64,000 nt of DNA. Origin: Lineus longissimus. Taxonomy: Eukaryota > Nemertea > Pilidiophora > Heteronemertea > Lineidae. Below, piece by piece: positions 1 to 13,190 of the stretch (within the stretch, counting starts at the first letter, position 1; each line of letters starts with the position of its first letter). A model generated the notes under the pieces. It made no database searches, was not told the DNA's origin, and worked only from the letters and a program-made list of their open reading frames with translations. The stretch is from the NCBI RefSeq assembly GCF_910592395.1, contig NC_088315.1, positions 6,264,501 to 6,328,500 on the forward strand, read 5' to 3'. The translations under genes were made by a program, and so were the position numbers.

Positions 1-681
1 TTCCCAAATTTTTAGCATCTTAGCGTTGCTCGTGATTGCCCTGAAAATCCATCCAAAAAATGACACAAAATGATATATTGTTATACCTTTAATTGATATC
101 TAGACATGTCAGAACCAATAAAACACTGCCAATGTAGTTGTTGATGTCTTGCAGATGCTGCATGCAAAATTCAGCTCGAAATTCCAACCGCTTCATGGTT
201 TTTCAAACATTTGGTAAATTTTTGCAAAATTCTGCCATCAAACTCAAAAACGGGCCTTGGATCCAGGGCCCACATGACTATCCATGAGCATGAATGTATA
301 GGAATGAAAAGCCTGTAACACCTGGGTACAAGGTATTTTTAAAGTGGTCTGCATCCGCAAACTGTGCGTGATATAACGCTGAAAATGTGGGATATTGATG
401 ATAGATACATAATCTGATAGATGTTAAAGCGAAATTTTTATATCAATGTTGGTTTGGCAGTAATTTTTCAAAATATCACGAAAACGATATTCCCTCTCAA
501 TCAACTAGACTTTGATATTTTCACCCCAAATCTTGGTTGTCTTCCATGTCGTCAAGAAAATTTTCAAAATATTTTGATATTTTCAGAACATGTCCAAGAT
601 GTAATTTCGTGATATTTGAAAGAATATATGGTTAATTAGCATTGATATCGATATTTCTCTTTAGCGTCAATCATATTATTA

Positions 682-866
682 GCTCACCTCTGGGGAGCTT
701 ATCCGATACCGTGACGTCCGTCGTCCGTCGTCGTCTGCCGGCGTCCGTCGTCGTTGTCCGTCGTCATATTGTCATATTCAATGGAATCAAAACTGGTGAA
801 ACTAGCCAGAAACTGTTCTGCCCATATCCACTGGAAATGACATGCATTACATTACCTGAGGTGAGC
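682..866. repeat. CGTC-rich interspersed repeat with 9-bp inverted ends
   Basis: The stretch starts GCTCACCTC (682-690) and ends with its exact reverse complement GAGGTGAGC (858-866). The left part, about 713-772, is a run of imperfect GTCCGTCGTC units. The rest reads like a dispersed-repeat body rather than coding DNA. Elements with a 'GCTCACCT' end followed by repeated CGTC units are, as I recall, common in marine invertebrate genomes, especially molluscs; that is recollection, not a search. No target duplication is obvious. Confidence 0.5.
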
Positions 867-1032
867 ACATGGTCCCGGGACCATTTCATATAGTCGTTTA
901 CATGTATGCTTGTGGTTCGAAAAAATCCGACCATCGTAAAAAATCACCTTGTGGATGATGGATTACATGAGCCTCATCTACATGCAATGCATAAAGGCAT
1001 GGACATAATTGAACCCGTTCACCTAATAATAG

Positions 1033-1059
1033 TTGGTAATTACTTGTTCTAATTACCAA
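1033..1059. repeat. Perfect 10-bp hairpin
   Basis: TTGGTAATTA (1033-1042) and TAATTACCAA (1050-1059) are exact reverse complements around a 7-base loop. It is AT-rich and has no U-tract or adjacent gene, so no function is implied. Confidence 0.5.
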
Positions 1060-2771
1060 GGTTAACATGAAACATGAGACGCAGTAGCCAAAAGAGCATG
1101 GGTGCTTTTTTTTCTCAAATTTCGACCGATTGACAAATTACCCGCCATATTGTACTCGCAGTGCCGAGCAACAATAGGCGAAGATAATTGCAGTGATGGA
1201 TGAGAAATCTGACCCGAAACAAATGTCATATCATTCCTTTAAGTATTTTTGTGCGATGTCGTTTGAGACAAAGCTGTTTCTGGTCATTGGTCGTACGAAT
1301 GAGGATGGGATAGTGTACGATGTCACTATGATAGTGCGCTAAAGATTGTTTGCCAAATCCGAAATCATTTCGTGAGGAAAGCATGGCTATCCACACTTTC
1401 TTTAACATTATCGCCTCAAAATATTTTCCTCAAAGAGTCAACATGTCTCATTTAACTACAGGGAGGCTCGTCACGATTTAATCGGAAGCTTCCAAGAAAT
1501 CATCACCACGACGGCGGCAGCGGAGAATCGGTTCCCTGAGGAGTTGGCCAAACTGGTTTGAATTAATTAGCTGATTGTCCATGATTGTCTGCCGGATCAA
1601 ATAGGCAGTGAAAGGACCTGCACGGGTTCTCATGATGGGCGTAAAATACCGTAATGCATGACCGTTGCATGACCATATTCAGGCTACATTTTCAGACGAA
1701 GTCGTTAACAATGAAGATCTAATCAGACAAGTGCCAAGAAGCTATTGCTATTGGAAGTCCATGTAACATATTCTTGTTTCTAGAGTGGATATTGTTGGTA
1801 TGTCTATCAACTGTAACCTTGTCATCATGTTTAACCAAGCTTATTTACCACCTTTAGAGGAGCCTAGATAGAGGAAACTCGCCAGTAGCATCTTGGAGGA
1901 AGTTAAACTGATTCCGCAAGCTACCAACGTAATGGTAAAATTACGAATTACCCGAAAAATCAATCCGAAGAAGCTAACCAATATAGACTTTGGCGGATAA
2001 AAATCTATAGAGAAGATCCCAATTCTAAGTAATCCCAACACCTATCGAGAATATCAATCTATCGGTGAAGCTGAGGGGAAAATCTAATCATTTCCTACTT
2101 CACCGACCTTTAGTTGTATAAAGAACGTGCTCAGACCGTTATTAGATCCATGTTGAGACATTTCTGGAAAGTATTTCGTCAGGTGGTAGATTTCAGATTT
2201 AGTCGAATCGGAAACATGTGCTATGGTGTGTCTGATTCTGGTAAAAGAAGTGCATCCTGCTAGTCAAGTAAGTGAATCGTAGCATGATAGGAGAGGGATA
2301 CTTACTAGTGATCAGGGCCCAGGTGTTCAAAACAACTTACGTCACATGCACACAGTGACTTGGCGTTATCTTCTTCGGCAAGTCCAATTGCCTCAACGCC
2401 AAGTTAAAGTAAACACAAACTACATGAACGTGACTTTTTTGAAAACAACTGGGAACAGCAGAATATTTTAAGAGCATTAGCTTCTCAGCGAAAAAAGATT
2501 GTTGCTGTTGGGCTGAAGAGCATTCGCATTGGTTGATATTCGTCACTTGGACTTTTATCAATTTCATGGTATTCTAGACGACAATAAAGGGTAAGAGCGG
2601 ATTACTTAGTTTTCGAGGATGATAACCAATGTACCAGAATGGAGAGAAACGCAGACTGTCATTCTGGTGTTAATTGCGATGGTACCATCATTAATCAGGT
2701 CGCTAAAAGCTTTCGGAAGCTTGATCTGTACTTGAGGTTTGCCATCAATTGTTTTCTTAATTAAGAGTCAT

Positions 2772-2793
2772 TTCCTTCCTTCCTTCCTTCCTT
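2772..2793. repeat. TTCC microsatellite
   Basis: About five and a half uninterrupted TTCC units. Simple repeat without further context. Confidence 0.9.
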
Positions 2794-5700
2794 AACTATT
2801 AGTAGTCCCAACTGTAACTTTCCTGTACTTAACTATTCTTTCTTCTCCCAGAACAATGCCTACATCAGTATGTTTCATTGACTCTCGAATTCATTTTTAT
2901 AGGTGTACAAACAGCGTTGGTACAATCTCAGCCAAAAGGTATCAGCGAACTTAGTAGAGTATTTGTGAGATAGACCGAAATATCAAACAGGAAACACATA
3001 GCCTGGATGATGTTAACAACATGCACGGAATGCGTTACACGTTACATAAAAAACAGAACATCAACAACAGGAAAAGTTTTAGATTTGAGTGTCAGTTAGA
3101 ACAAGTATAGGTTTACAGCGAAAAGTGACTGAAATCTGCCAATGAAGGTTTCTAAAGAGGATGGTGAGTTGATCAGTTTCGCAGCGGAATGGTGCTATTT
3201 GGAAGCCGATCGACATTTCAACAGGTTCTTTTCGTTGCTCGGAAGAAATTTCGGGTGCCTATCGAAAGATAGCGGCTGGAACGAACTCATGATAGGTTAA
3301 AAATCTAGTACGGATGAATCGAATCACTAGTGGCAGAAAGCCAACCCGTGTAGGAGGAGCTATTCGATGCCTTGACGCTCTCAAAAGTTTTAATACTGAC
3401 CACTCAGTATCGTGCTTGGTGTTTGAAAGCATTTTTTCAGTGATGAGCATTGATGCCGGCGGTTAGACCCGCAAAAGAATCTCCGACCGGATTGCATGGG
3501 CTACAATATGACTGCTGACCACAAAAATCAAAAGTCAAATATATCCTTGAACCATTTTAAACTATCTAATCCTTCAATGACATGACTGATATATTAGTAG
3601 TATATGCTGCAATAATGTATGGCAATATCAGCTTACTCGCTCTGACCAGCGCATGTATCAACCAATTAATGGCCAACACGCTGCTCCACATAGATACTGT
3701 ATCATTCTGTCCGGCGTAACAATGCACTGTTTGATCCCAGTGCCCTTAATGACCAATCTATCATCTCTTATTGCTAATTCTAACACGAAGCGTGACAAGC
3801 AAATGTTGAAATACTTACTATTAGCCATTTCGCATCCAGACGCATATATCATGCCGCAATGCAAGTAATCTTAATGACGGTGTTGGTAATGATGGATTAC
3901 CAAGCACAGAGTGCTTCCCCGCATCTATATCACTAAAACTTGCTAAAAGTATAAGCCTAGAACAGCAAAGAGGCTGTTGTGCTACTTTCGCAATAAAAAG
4001 GAAGAATTTGATGGCCGCACCTTCTATCATTACGATGAGGACGCCGTGGACGATGATTTGGGAATAACAGGCGGAAGTTTGTTTTTTTACTTGATGTTAA
4101 GGCAACAGTTAACCTATATACATGTATGTTCATCAGTTATAAGGTTGGCACAAAACAAATTAATCTTGTTTTTATTTCTTAAGAATCAATAATAAATGTT
4201 GGAAGTTTAGGGTACTATGATTCCGCACTTCTGCAGGTGCCTTGACCGACAACTTTCGTTGTACATTCCGGATCTTTTTGGCGCCACAGTTTCATTCTTT
4301 ATTAATATTTTCGCATTGAATGTTATTATTGGGGCGAAAATGTAACCACCTCACCTATTGCTGTTGATCTCTTTAATTAATATAAATATCACCGTTTTCT
4401 TGTTAGTTTCAACAGCCAATCTTTAGCGAATCTCCCCTTGCTTGTTTTAATTCTAATTGAGGCGTGATGATTTTGTTTTTGTTCGTCTGGCAGATAGAAA
4501 ATTCTTTTCCAGACCACGAGTATTTTAGTTACCTTTTGTCGACATCTTACCTTGTAGATGCTACACAAGTCTATACTTGTAACTCTAGGGAATGGAAGGT
4601 TTTATTGGCCTAAAGCTTATTACAGAAATCCATTGCAAAATGCAATATCGTAGCAACTCTACTCCCGACATATGACTCTGTTACTTTCGACACAAAGAAA
4701 TGTAAAGATTTGTTTTAAAGCTAATTCTAAATGTTTTGCTAAGAAATCGGAGACAAATGGTAACACTTGGTATCACACTCGGAGAAATTAGCAAAAAAAT
4801 CCCCAGCCTGGTCGAATTCTTGCTCCAACACGCGTGCCGTAACCGGAGAGGATCTTATTACCTATCAGGTATTTGGACAGAGATGGTCTGGGCGGGCTGA
4901 AAGAAGACTCGGTGTTCGGATGAATAAAGCAATAGCTGATTGAAGAAACCTCAATGGGCTTTCGAAGGAGACAAACTGACTCTGGGTCATCCGAAGGAAA
5001 AAAAAGGCACTTACAATATACCTCCACAATGCATTTTGTTATTGCTACATGCTTAACAACGTATCAAGGGGGAAAGCGTTTGGTTTGATTCACAAAATAA
5101 TGGGCAGACGTTTTAGTATGTGAAGTAAGTCTGCTTTGTAGTTAAGATGAATTCGTAAAGAGGTTTCAAACATCGTACAGTTTATTCTACCCTCTGGTAG
5201 GCAAACTGTGCAACAACTTAGCGAGCCGAAGGCTCTAATGCAGAGGATGTGAGCTTGCTCTGAGCAAAATGAAAGCATTTCTCCATTAGTTGTTTATTAC
5301 CAAACTTTTTCTTCCCCTGATAATTGTTAATTAGACTAATGGTAAACACCAGTTGGAAAAGGAAGATACCATTTCTCAACCCGCCCAGTGGCCGTACTAA
5401 TGAGCCTCGAGCTAGCATATTACGTTATAACTGAAAGTATCTGCAAATTGCAGTTCTGGGCTGATCACAGAACAGATCACGAATAAACCGGTACGACCAA
5501 CATGTATTACACTGAAGAATAGCGTTCATCCCTGCTTCAGATACGAATGCTTTTGTACTCAACATCAAATACTAATTCTATTTCTTGCTTTATTTCTTCT
5601 CAACAGTAAAACCAACAAAACTGATGGATCTGCAGCAATTAAAAGTCACAACCAGATATTCAGATAAGACTTAGTCCCTTAATCTCCAGTTCGATATCTA

Positions 5701-8700
5701 CACCTTCACCAAACTTGAACAGTCGCAATATGAACCACTGATAACACCGACCATCATGGTTCCATGAATACCATGCTTACGTGTATCTATTAATGCAAAT
5801 TTCCAGAGGTAGGCGGTATTAGTCCAACTTCACAGCTAGCAAAAAAGCTAAAAGCTACGTGTTTACTCATTGCCCGCACGAAACATTCTACTGTTATTCA
5901 GAAGGTAACCGGAGGCCTCACGAAACTAGAACAAGAACCCGAGAACTAGTCTGATGAGGAAGGAACGTTGGGTCATTTAAACCGCAGCAGGAGGTAGCAT
6001 ATATAACAGTAATGTGCTTTGAAGCTCAATTATGTGTTGCACAATACATGTATATGAATAATACTGTCAAGTTGACATTTCAACTAGTTGTGATTGCTTC
6101 AGAATTAAACGAGTGCCAGTTGTAACCTTGATAAACTGAGGAACCATGATGTTGTAATTCTTATTGATATATTCAGATCAAAAGTAACAATCAAAGGGCA
6201 ACGTTGTCAATACACTAACCTGTCAAGAGAAAAGATGCCGAGTTCAACCACTCTGATTGGTTGTTACGGGGAAAAAAATCAGACTCGACCGAACAGATTT
6301 GTCATTGCTATCACTGGTTAGATTCGACCAATCAGCGGTACATTCCTCCCTTTTAAAATCATAAGCCTCTTCTTTCGGGTACTGCAGAGAATGTAGTGAG
6401 TTAACGATACATACGACAACAAACTTCAGACGCAATTATAGGCCATCATCCACACAAGGCCATATTTCATCATTCCAGTATGGCATATTTGCTTGCTTAA
6501 ACCAACCATTTGCATAACATTTTTTTCGTCTTGGTTCATACTGAATATACAGCCTTTTGATTTATGGTTTGACAGGCTAATGTTTTCAGGAATGCATTGA
6601 TTATCTGCAACACATCAGAACCAATACATAGCATTGCTTCCATTTTCATAATCGTGTGTGACAATGTTGTTTCGTCTAGGGTCAAAATCAATCACGGGCT
6701 AGTCAACGGCGTCATGGTGTCTGTATTGTCTTTCGAGCAATCTTACATGTCGAAAACACCAAAGCAGTACTCATAATAACAGTAAAAATTGTTAATCGTC
6801 TATAGCTGCAGCCAATGCAAAGAAGTTAGAACCATGAATCTATTTTGATGCTGACCCGCTTTGTCTTCAGTAACACAATATGTTTTAGGTTCGTTCGGAA
6901 TCCAATATGGCAGTCACAGAAGACCATCTTGAATTGAGTTTCGGCAGCTACATGCACGTGAACGTAAAGACTTATCCTTCACGTGAAACAGGTTAAACGT
7001 TTTAGGATGACATCCACGTTCTGTTGCAAAAGTTCAACCCCTATCTCTAGATTTTTTTAAGGGTGTTGGCTCAAAGAAACCCTTGAATCATAAATAACTT
7101 AGGTACAACACGGATGATTTATTTGAATTGCATTGGAACGGGCTATTCAATACCATATTCCACTTAACTTGTAGATAATGTTACTAGCTCAGAGTCTATT
7201 GAATTAGTAGCTCATTTGCGGTTTAATGTCAGTAGCATTTGGCGGAAAATAAAGATAGGAGAAAAATTACTTATGGCGAAAAATTGTTATCTTCAACTAA
7301 GCTTAAATTTTCCGGTACAGTGCCATTTAGAACATATGAGTTAGGAATGTAAATTGAGGTACATCTGTGTTCTTGAGTAAGAAACAGACAGTTGTGCTCT
7401 GCGTTCACACTTTTACAGAGATTTGATATGGGCAAAGTGGAAAAAAGCTGTTGTTTGGGTTTGGAAACTGTATATGAGTTCATTATGTGGGAATATTTGG
7501 CTAAAAGACCAAGGTAGCTTACCAGCTACTCATCATCTTAACTCTAAGCAGTCAGAAAAATGGAAAGAGAAGAAAGAAAACATGACGAAATAAGCATTTT
7601 TCGATCGATTTCGTTGATTTCGATCGATTATTTGAGCTCAAGAGATGCTGCGCTTTAAACGACTGAACAATATGTATTGGTCAGTCATATTTGCGATATT
7701 TAGCTCTCACATAATTTTGCATTACCGACTATAGTTAGTGGTAAAACGATCCTTTGAGGCCAGTTTCGTGTTAAGTTTTAAAACAACGAAGGAGGGGATT
7801 CGTTTCTTTGGTATGATCAGCATGCAGCCTACCACGAAGAGAAAAATAAAGCTGTGGCTAAATGGAAAGCAACGTCTTTAGAAATCGGTTCTTGTTGCAG
7901 AAGTTTGGCTCCGCGTGGTTTTCTATCACAACAACTCAGCATCTTGGTGATATCGGCAGAAAGCATTGATTTTCTTACTGTTGAGAAAAAGCATCTAGTA
8001 TTGGCCTTACCATACAGGCTGGTGTTTGTTAATTGATGGACAGGGATTACCTCATTAATTCCTGAGTCAGCTACACAAAATTGCCGAATAATTACACTGA
8101 CTAATAATGGTCGTACCTCTGCAAGCCTCAGGCTGGATGACAAGATGACAATTACAGTAGACATTTTGGGCTTGATTTAAAATGATATCAACTAACAGAA
8201 TTTCGGTCCATTTTGACTGTGACCCAGCGGAAATCGATTACTCTTATTAGAGACAGTTGCTCTGACATTGGATGCCATCATGAAAAACAAGTCAGTCACA
8301 TTTGAACGGCCACATTAATCAAACCGAACTGGTACGCAAAAATGCTCATTCCGCCTCGGGGGAGGAATTCACAATGGCGACTAACTTCTCCAGTTGCAGA
8401 GAACGCTGAAGGAGAAGAAACGGAGAAGAAAAATAGGTATACTCCTATGAATGAAGTAATACAAGGTAATCTTGATGCAGAATTGCAAAAACTGCTTTGC
8501 AATCTACACATGGTACTTTCGTATCCTTCGCACTTTTATACGTTGATGTGCTATATTCTAAGTCGGTGAATTATGAAAAACGAATATGAATCGATCAATG
8601 ATATGAAACTCATTTCATTGTTTAAATTTCAATTGCCAAAATAAACGTTCACTGGTATGAGTCCAATTTCCCTTGATGAAGGATATACAATTCATGTTAT

Positions 8701-11700
8701 GATTAGTTCAATTCCATTGTCCATTGCCTACTTATATTTCAGTTAATTAACAGTTTATATAGCCGTGTGTGGGACTAAACATTGGGAGACATATAGACAT
8801 AACAAGGGTAGTTCGCAGAGTCGAGGTTGGTGCAGCGTCTTTGGTGATAAAGTAACAATTAATGTGATGAGTATATACAGTATATTTTCTGCGCTTAGTT
8901 CTAAAAGTTTCAATGGATTCTCTAACCGTGCCCTTATAGAGGGAGGGTCCTTCCCTGAACTGTATAGATTCAAGTAATTGGCAAATATTGACCAGCAACT
9001 TACAGTGGGTTGATAAAGAGTTGTGGCGGCGCTAGACCTGACCAGGGATTGGTTTGTTGTAGTTTCGTCCCGTTTGTGTATTTTGTTGTAGATTTGAAGT
9101 CAAAAGCTGCACATACAGTCTAGTACGAACATGGGACACGTGTAAGGTTGTTGACTCTTGACCTCGAGGCAGTTTAACATGTCGATTCATTCGTTAGGTT
9201 TAAAGGCATAGATAGACCTATTGAAACAGGTTTGACGCTTCTTTCGCTTCGAGCTAACGATCAAGGGGAGGAAAAACTTAACACACATCACTTTTTTTCT
9301 TTTATCACAGTTAGGCAAAAACATACCAAGTGTTTGCCGGTTTTTAACACACCAGTCCGCATTCCTTCACCGCTCTGGAATCTAAATAAGCCTCCTTCTG
9401 CCCGGCATGTCGTCCTGATATCGGCCGCATGTGCTGTTTGCTCCCGAAGGTATGATGAACGATCAAGCGTATTTTGTCAACAGACGGCTCGAGATAATCA
9501 TCAATTGATTTAGTGATCGGAGTTTGAACCACACAAGACGGATTTCTTTTCAAACGAAATGTGTCATCAAGTTATTAGAAAAAGGGTATAAATTGATTTC
9601 AAATTCAACAACATACGTTTTCTGAGGGTGGCGGGATTGTCTACCATGAACACTGTTGGCTTTAATTTGATCCAATGCTTAACACTAAACGTGATGTATC
9701 ACTTCTTAGCCTTAAGACGTGAGTTCAGTACTCGAGACAGATCGCACGAAAGAACATTTGAGCTTTCCTTGCCTGGATATAATGCATGCTGCCAAAAACT
9801 CTATTTGATACCGATAAACATGTCATAAAACATTTCTTCGTGATAAAACTACATAAAACATGTAGCAGTAAGTAACTAAACCACAGTTGGCAATGCAGCC
9901 AAATGTCAAGTAATGCTTAATTCAATAACACCAACCAACATAACTCATTTTAGGTCAGAGAAACAGATCTTATTACAGAACCGCTTTCCTTGTTGTTCTT
10001 ATTGCTGTTTTTTTGCAGCTCTTCTTGATACGATCGCCTCGATTCCAAGGACGGGAATTAATTCTCTCTGATTATCTAGCAGCCGGCATCATCGCTTGGC
10101 TCCAGTCGTTGAGACAAAATGCCTAATATTTGAACAGCAACAAAACAAATAAACCTGCTTTTAACTGCTTTAAAAGTAACTGTACCAAAAGTGCGTGTGC
10201 AGGTACGTTCAGTCAGGCCACTTAGATACTGGGATATCACTTGCAGATTTCTTCAAGTTGATCCATGTAAATGCATGCACCGTTTGTTATAAAACTGTGT
10301 GCATCTCTTGGATCTAAACCCAACCTTTAAGTGGATATCAATGCATTGTCACACAATTTGTTCGGAAAGCAGATGTACATGTATTGTGGGTGGTTTGCCA
10401 AACCCATAACATTTGAAATGAGCAATCAGAAGGGCACGTGTATGGAAAAGCCATTTCCTGTAATCCAAACCGACAAAGAAATAGATACTAAGGATAACTT
10501 TGTCAACGTTAAAGAAAAGCCACCCCAGTAACCTCAAGATAACATTAATATGTGCTGAATTACATTGGGCATAAGTAGGTTGATGACTTTAGATATGTTT
10601 ATATTGGGGTGGAACTATCATAATTCAATAATACTAAGACTATGTTCATTAGGCTACTTTCGTCGATATCACCAATGCATAGTGGTGTATAACGTATACG
10701 CTTAGACGTGCAATAAACTACATATTGATGCCATTAACCATTTCTATTCATCCCCTTGTGACTATTCTATTTCTTACTTTCCTTGAGCATAATTTAAAGT
10801 CCTCTTAAAAAAACAACAACCTGTGATTGGTTCGTATCTAATGTCTTCACCAATGATACAGAATTTGACATTTCTGACTTAGTAGATAACATGACCGGAT
10901 GCGTCACCAAATTCTGCTTTAAACATAAATATGCATACAAAACAGAGCACTGCACGTCGATGGGAAATAACATAAGGTTACAATGTGTTTCCCCCTGTAC
11001 GTGTGCAATGTTTCTATGACGGTGTGACGTCAAACGCGGAAGCATTCTGGCCACCATTTTAACGCCCTAATTGTGGAGAATCCAACCGATGGTGCCATTC
11101 TTATATACGTATACGGCCTTGATATGCGAGGTTACAGTGTTACGTCTAGTCTAAAATGTTCATCACAACTTCACAGTAGCCGATGCGTTGTGCACATCAG
11201 TCGTACCAGTGCATTCAGATAATTGAGTTATATTTTGCATTCCTTTTAATATAATACCGATAGCCATCTGACCCGTTATGTGCAAGTCAGCCTAAAACGC
11301 CTTTCTTCTTTTCGTTGTGATGCGGTTTTTGGTTCACAAGGTTTAGATGGGAGATCATTTGATAATGAAAGGTGCACGTGGGTGCTGATTTCATCTCTGA
11401 TAAAATTAGAAACCTTGACGTCAGCTGTGCGTTTGACTATCTTTAATTGTCTCATAAAGTTGTACGTTATAAAGCTAATCATCCGAAGTGGCATTTGATG
11501 ACCCTCGAAGAAATTTCTTATTTCTACAATGAGAAGGAAGACGTTATTAAAAGTGGTGTAATGCAAGCTAAATTGTATAAATTTGGACTGATGATGCGTT
11601 GCCTTCGTTTTATACAATTGTGAGTGGAAAGAAACAGACAAAGTCGCTATCTGAAGGATCAGGTGGCTTCCTTTCAGGGAAGTGGCTCTTACGTTAACAT

Positions 11701-11879
11701 GTTTAGCTTGAGCATACCAAGTTATCGGCGTTGTTCGTAAGAGTCTGGCTCTTCAAAAGAGAGACTCTGACGAACAAGCCAAAAAAACCGGCATGCACTC
11801 GGGCTGTATCAAGTGGATACTTGGAGATGCAAGTTATTACAGGAATTCGTGACATATGCAGATGGTCATGCGGAGATGA

Positions 11880-11905
11880 CTCTTCTTCTTCTTCTTCTTC
11901 TTCTT
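11880..11905. repeat. CTT microsatellite
   Basis: An uninterrupted run of about eight CTT/TTC units. Simple repeat without further context. Confidence 0.9.
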
Positions 11906-12569
11906 AAGTTGTATTTATATTGCTTAATAGTACAGCGGCCATTATTTCCAAGAAACACATAGCGCTGCGTTGATGTGATGTGATTGTTGGCAGATGCAAG
12001 AATGCAACCTTGCTTCAAGGGTTAGCTATATGCTCAACAACTATTAACACGATGTCTAGTTTTTCCATGCCGAATTCCGGCGCTGGCGCACCGCTGCAAC
12101 CTCAGCTGCGATTAAGATCAATCCCAGCGACAACAGGAGTTTTCAGTTCACGGTCTTTTATCATCATCAAAATGATAAGTTATCATGTGCAGAAACGTAG
12201 CACGGTATTTTCTGTTCACACAGCAGAACCTCATCAACTACCCATCATTAATCAACCTGGCGTTTACGCACAACAAAGATAGGCGATGTTCACGTTTACT
12301 CTTCATCCATAACAGGCCAAATTTTAAGAACCTACTCAAGACATTCCTCTCCCAAGGATATTTCTATTGTTGACTATTTTTGAGTGGTGATGCGACTTTT
12401 TGAGGAAGCGAAACATGGGTCAATTTTCAGTGGAAAGTTATATTTAAAGTGTTATTTATTATTGTTGTATCAACACCAGAGTTATCATATTGGCCCAATA
12501 CATTTGTATCAACTGCCGAAACCTGATCAAAGTACAGTTTCCTCAGCAGCACCTCAAAGGTACAACTAT

Positions 12570-13190
12570 ACCCACCATTAATCAGTCGAGCTTTCCACCT
12601 CATATATCAGTCGGTCTGGTGCTTTGGTATTAACCTGCTTAGCAACTCGCGTGTTAACGCCCATGGCATAACTCATGTCAGGTTGTGTTCACAAGCTTTT
12701 GGCGCGTGTTCGAAGCTTATCTTAGACACGCTTTGCTTGGGAAAATTTGGAGTTTTTTTGTTCTATTCATATACAAACTAGATTTTTTTGGTTCTGACGA
12801 GTCCATTAACTACTACCAATGTAGATGAAGGCGTATGTGCCGAAATCTTCAACAAGGTGTCTTGTGTTCCAACATCTTACCTCACCTAACCGACCAACCT
12901 TTCATTAATCATTTCAAACAGAGATGTCAGTGAATCTTAGGCTTATGTTTTGGCAGGAACCTGTTCACCAATCAGCGTGTTTTGCACCCATTTGCATAAC
13001 TCTGTCATGTTCGTCTGCTCCCGGCTCCTGGCATGTACGATCCGTTAAAATGTTTTTCTTCCTAATCCCAGACACGCTTTGCTGTGGGAAAGGGGGATGG
13101 ATGTCAGTAGAGCTAGATCAAGGTAAAAGATTCTCGAGGCAGTTCATTAAAGTCATCCAAAACATCTTCTTATAGGAAGGGGGACGAGGC
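12570..13190. repeat. Diverged tandem duplication, about 320-bp unit
   Basis: Two consecutive blocks (about 12,570-12,890 and 12,895-13,190) share ordered landmarks: a 'cattaatca' start, then 'gcgtgttttgcaccc' against 'gcgtgttaacgccc', then 'gcataactc', then 'agacacgctttgct' followed by 'ggga'. A weaker third copy may lie just upstream, near 12,240. The copies are old and full of indels. No protein frame is conserved between them. This is by-eye alignment and needs a dot plot. Confidence 0.4.
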
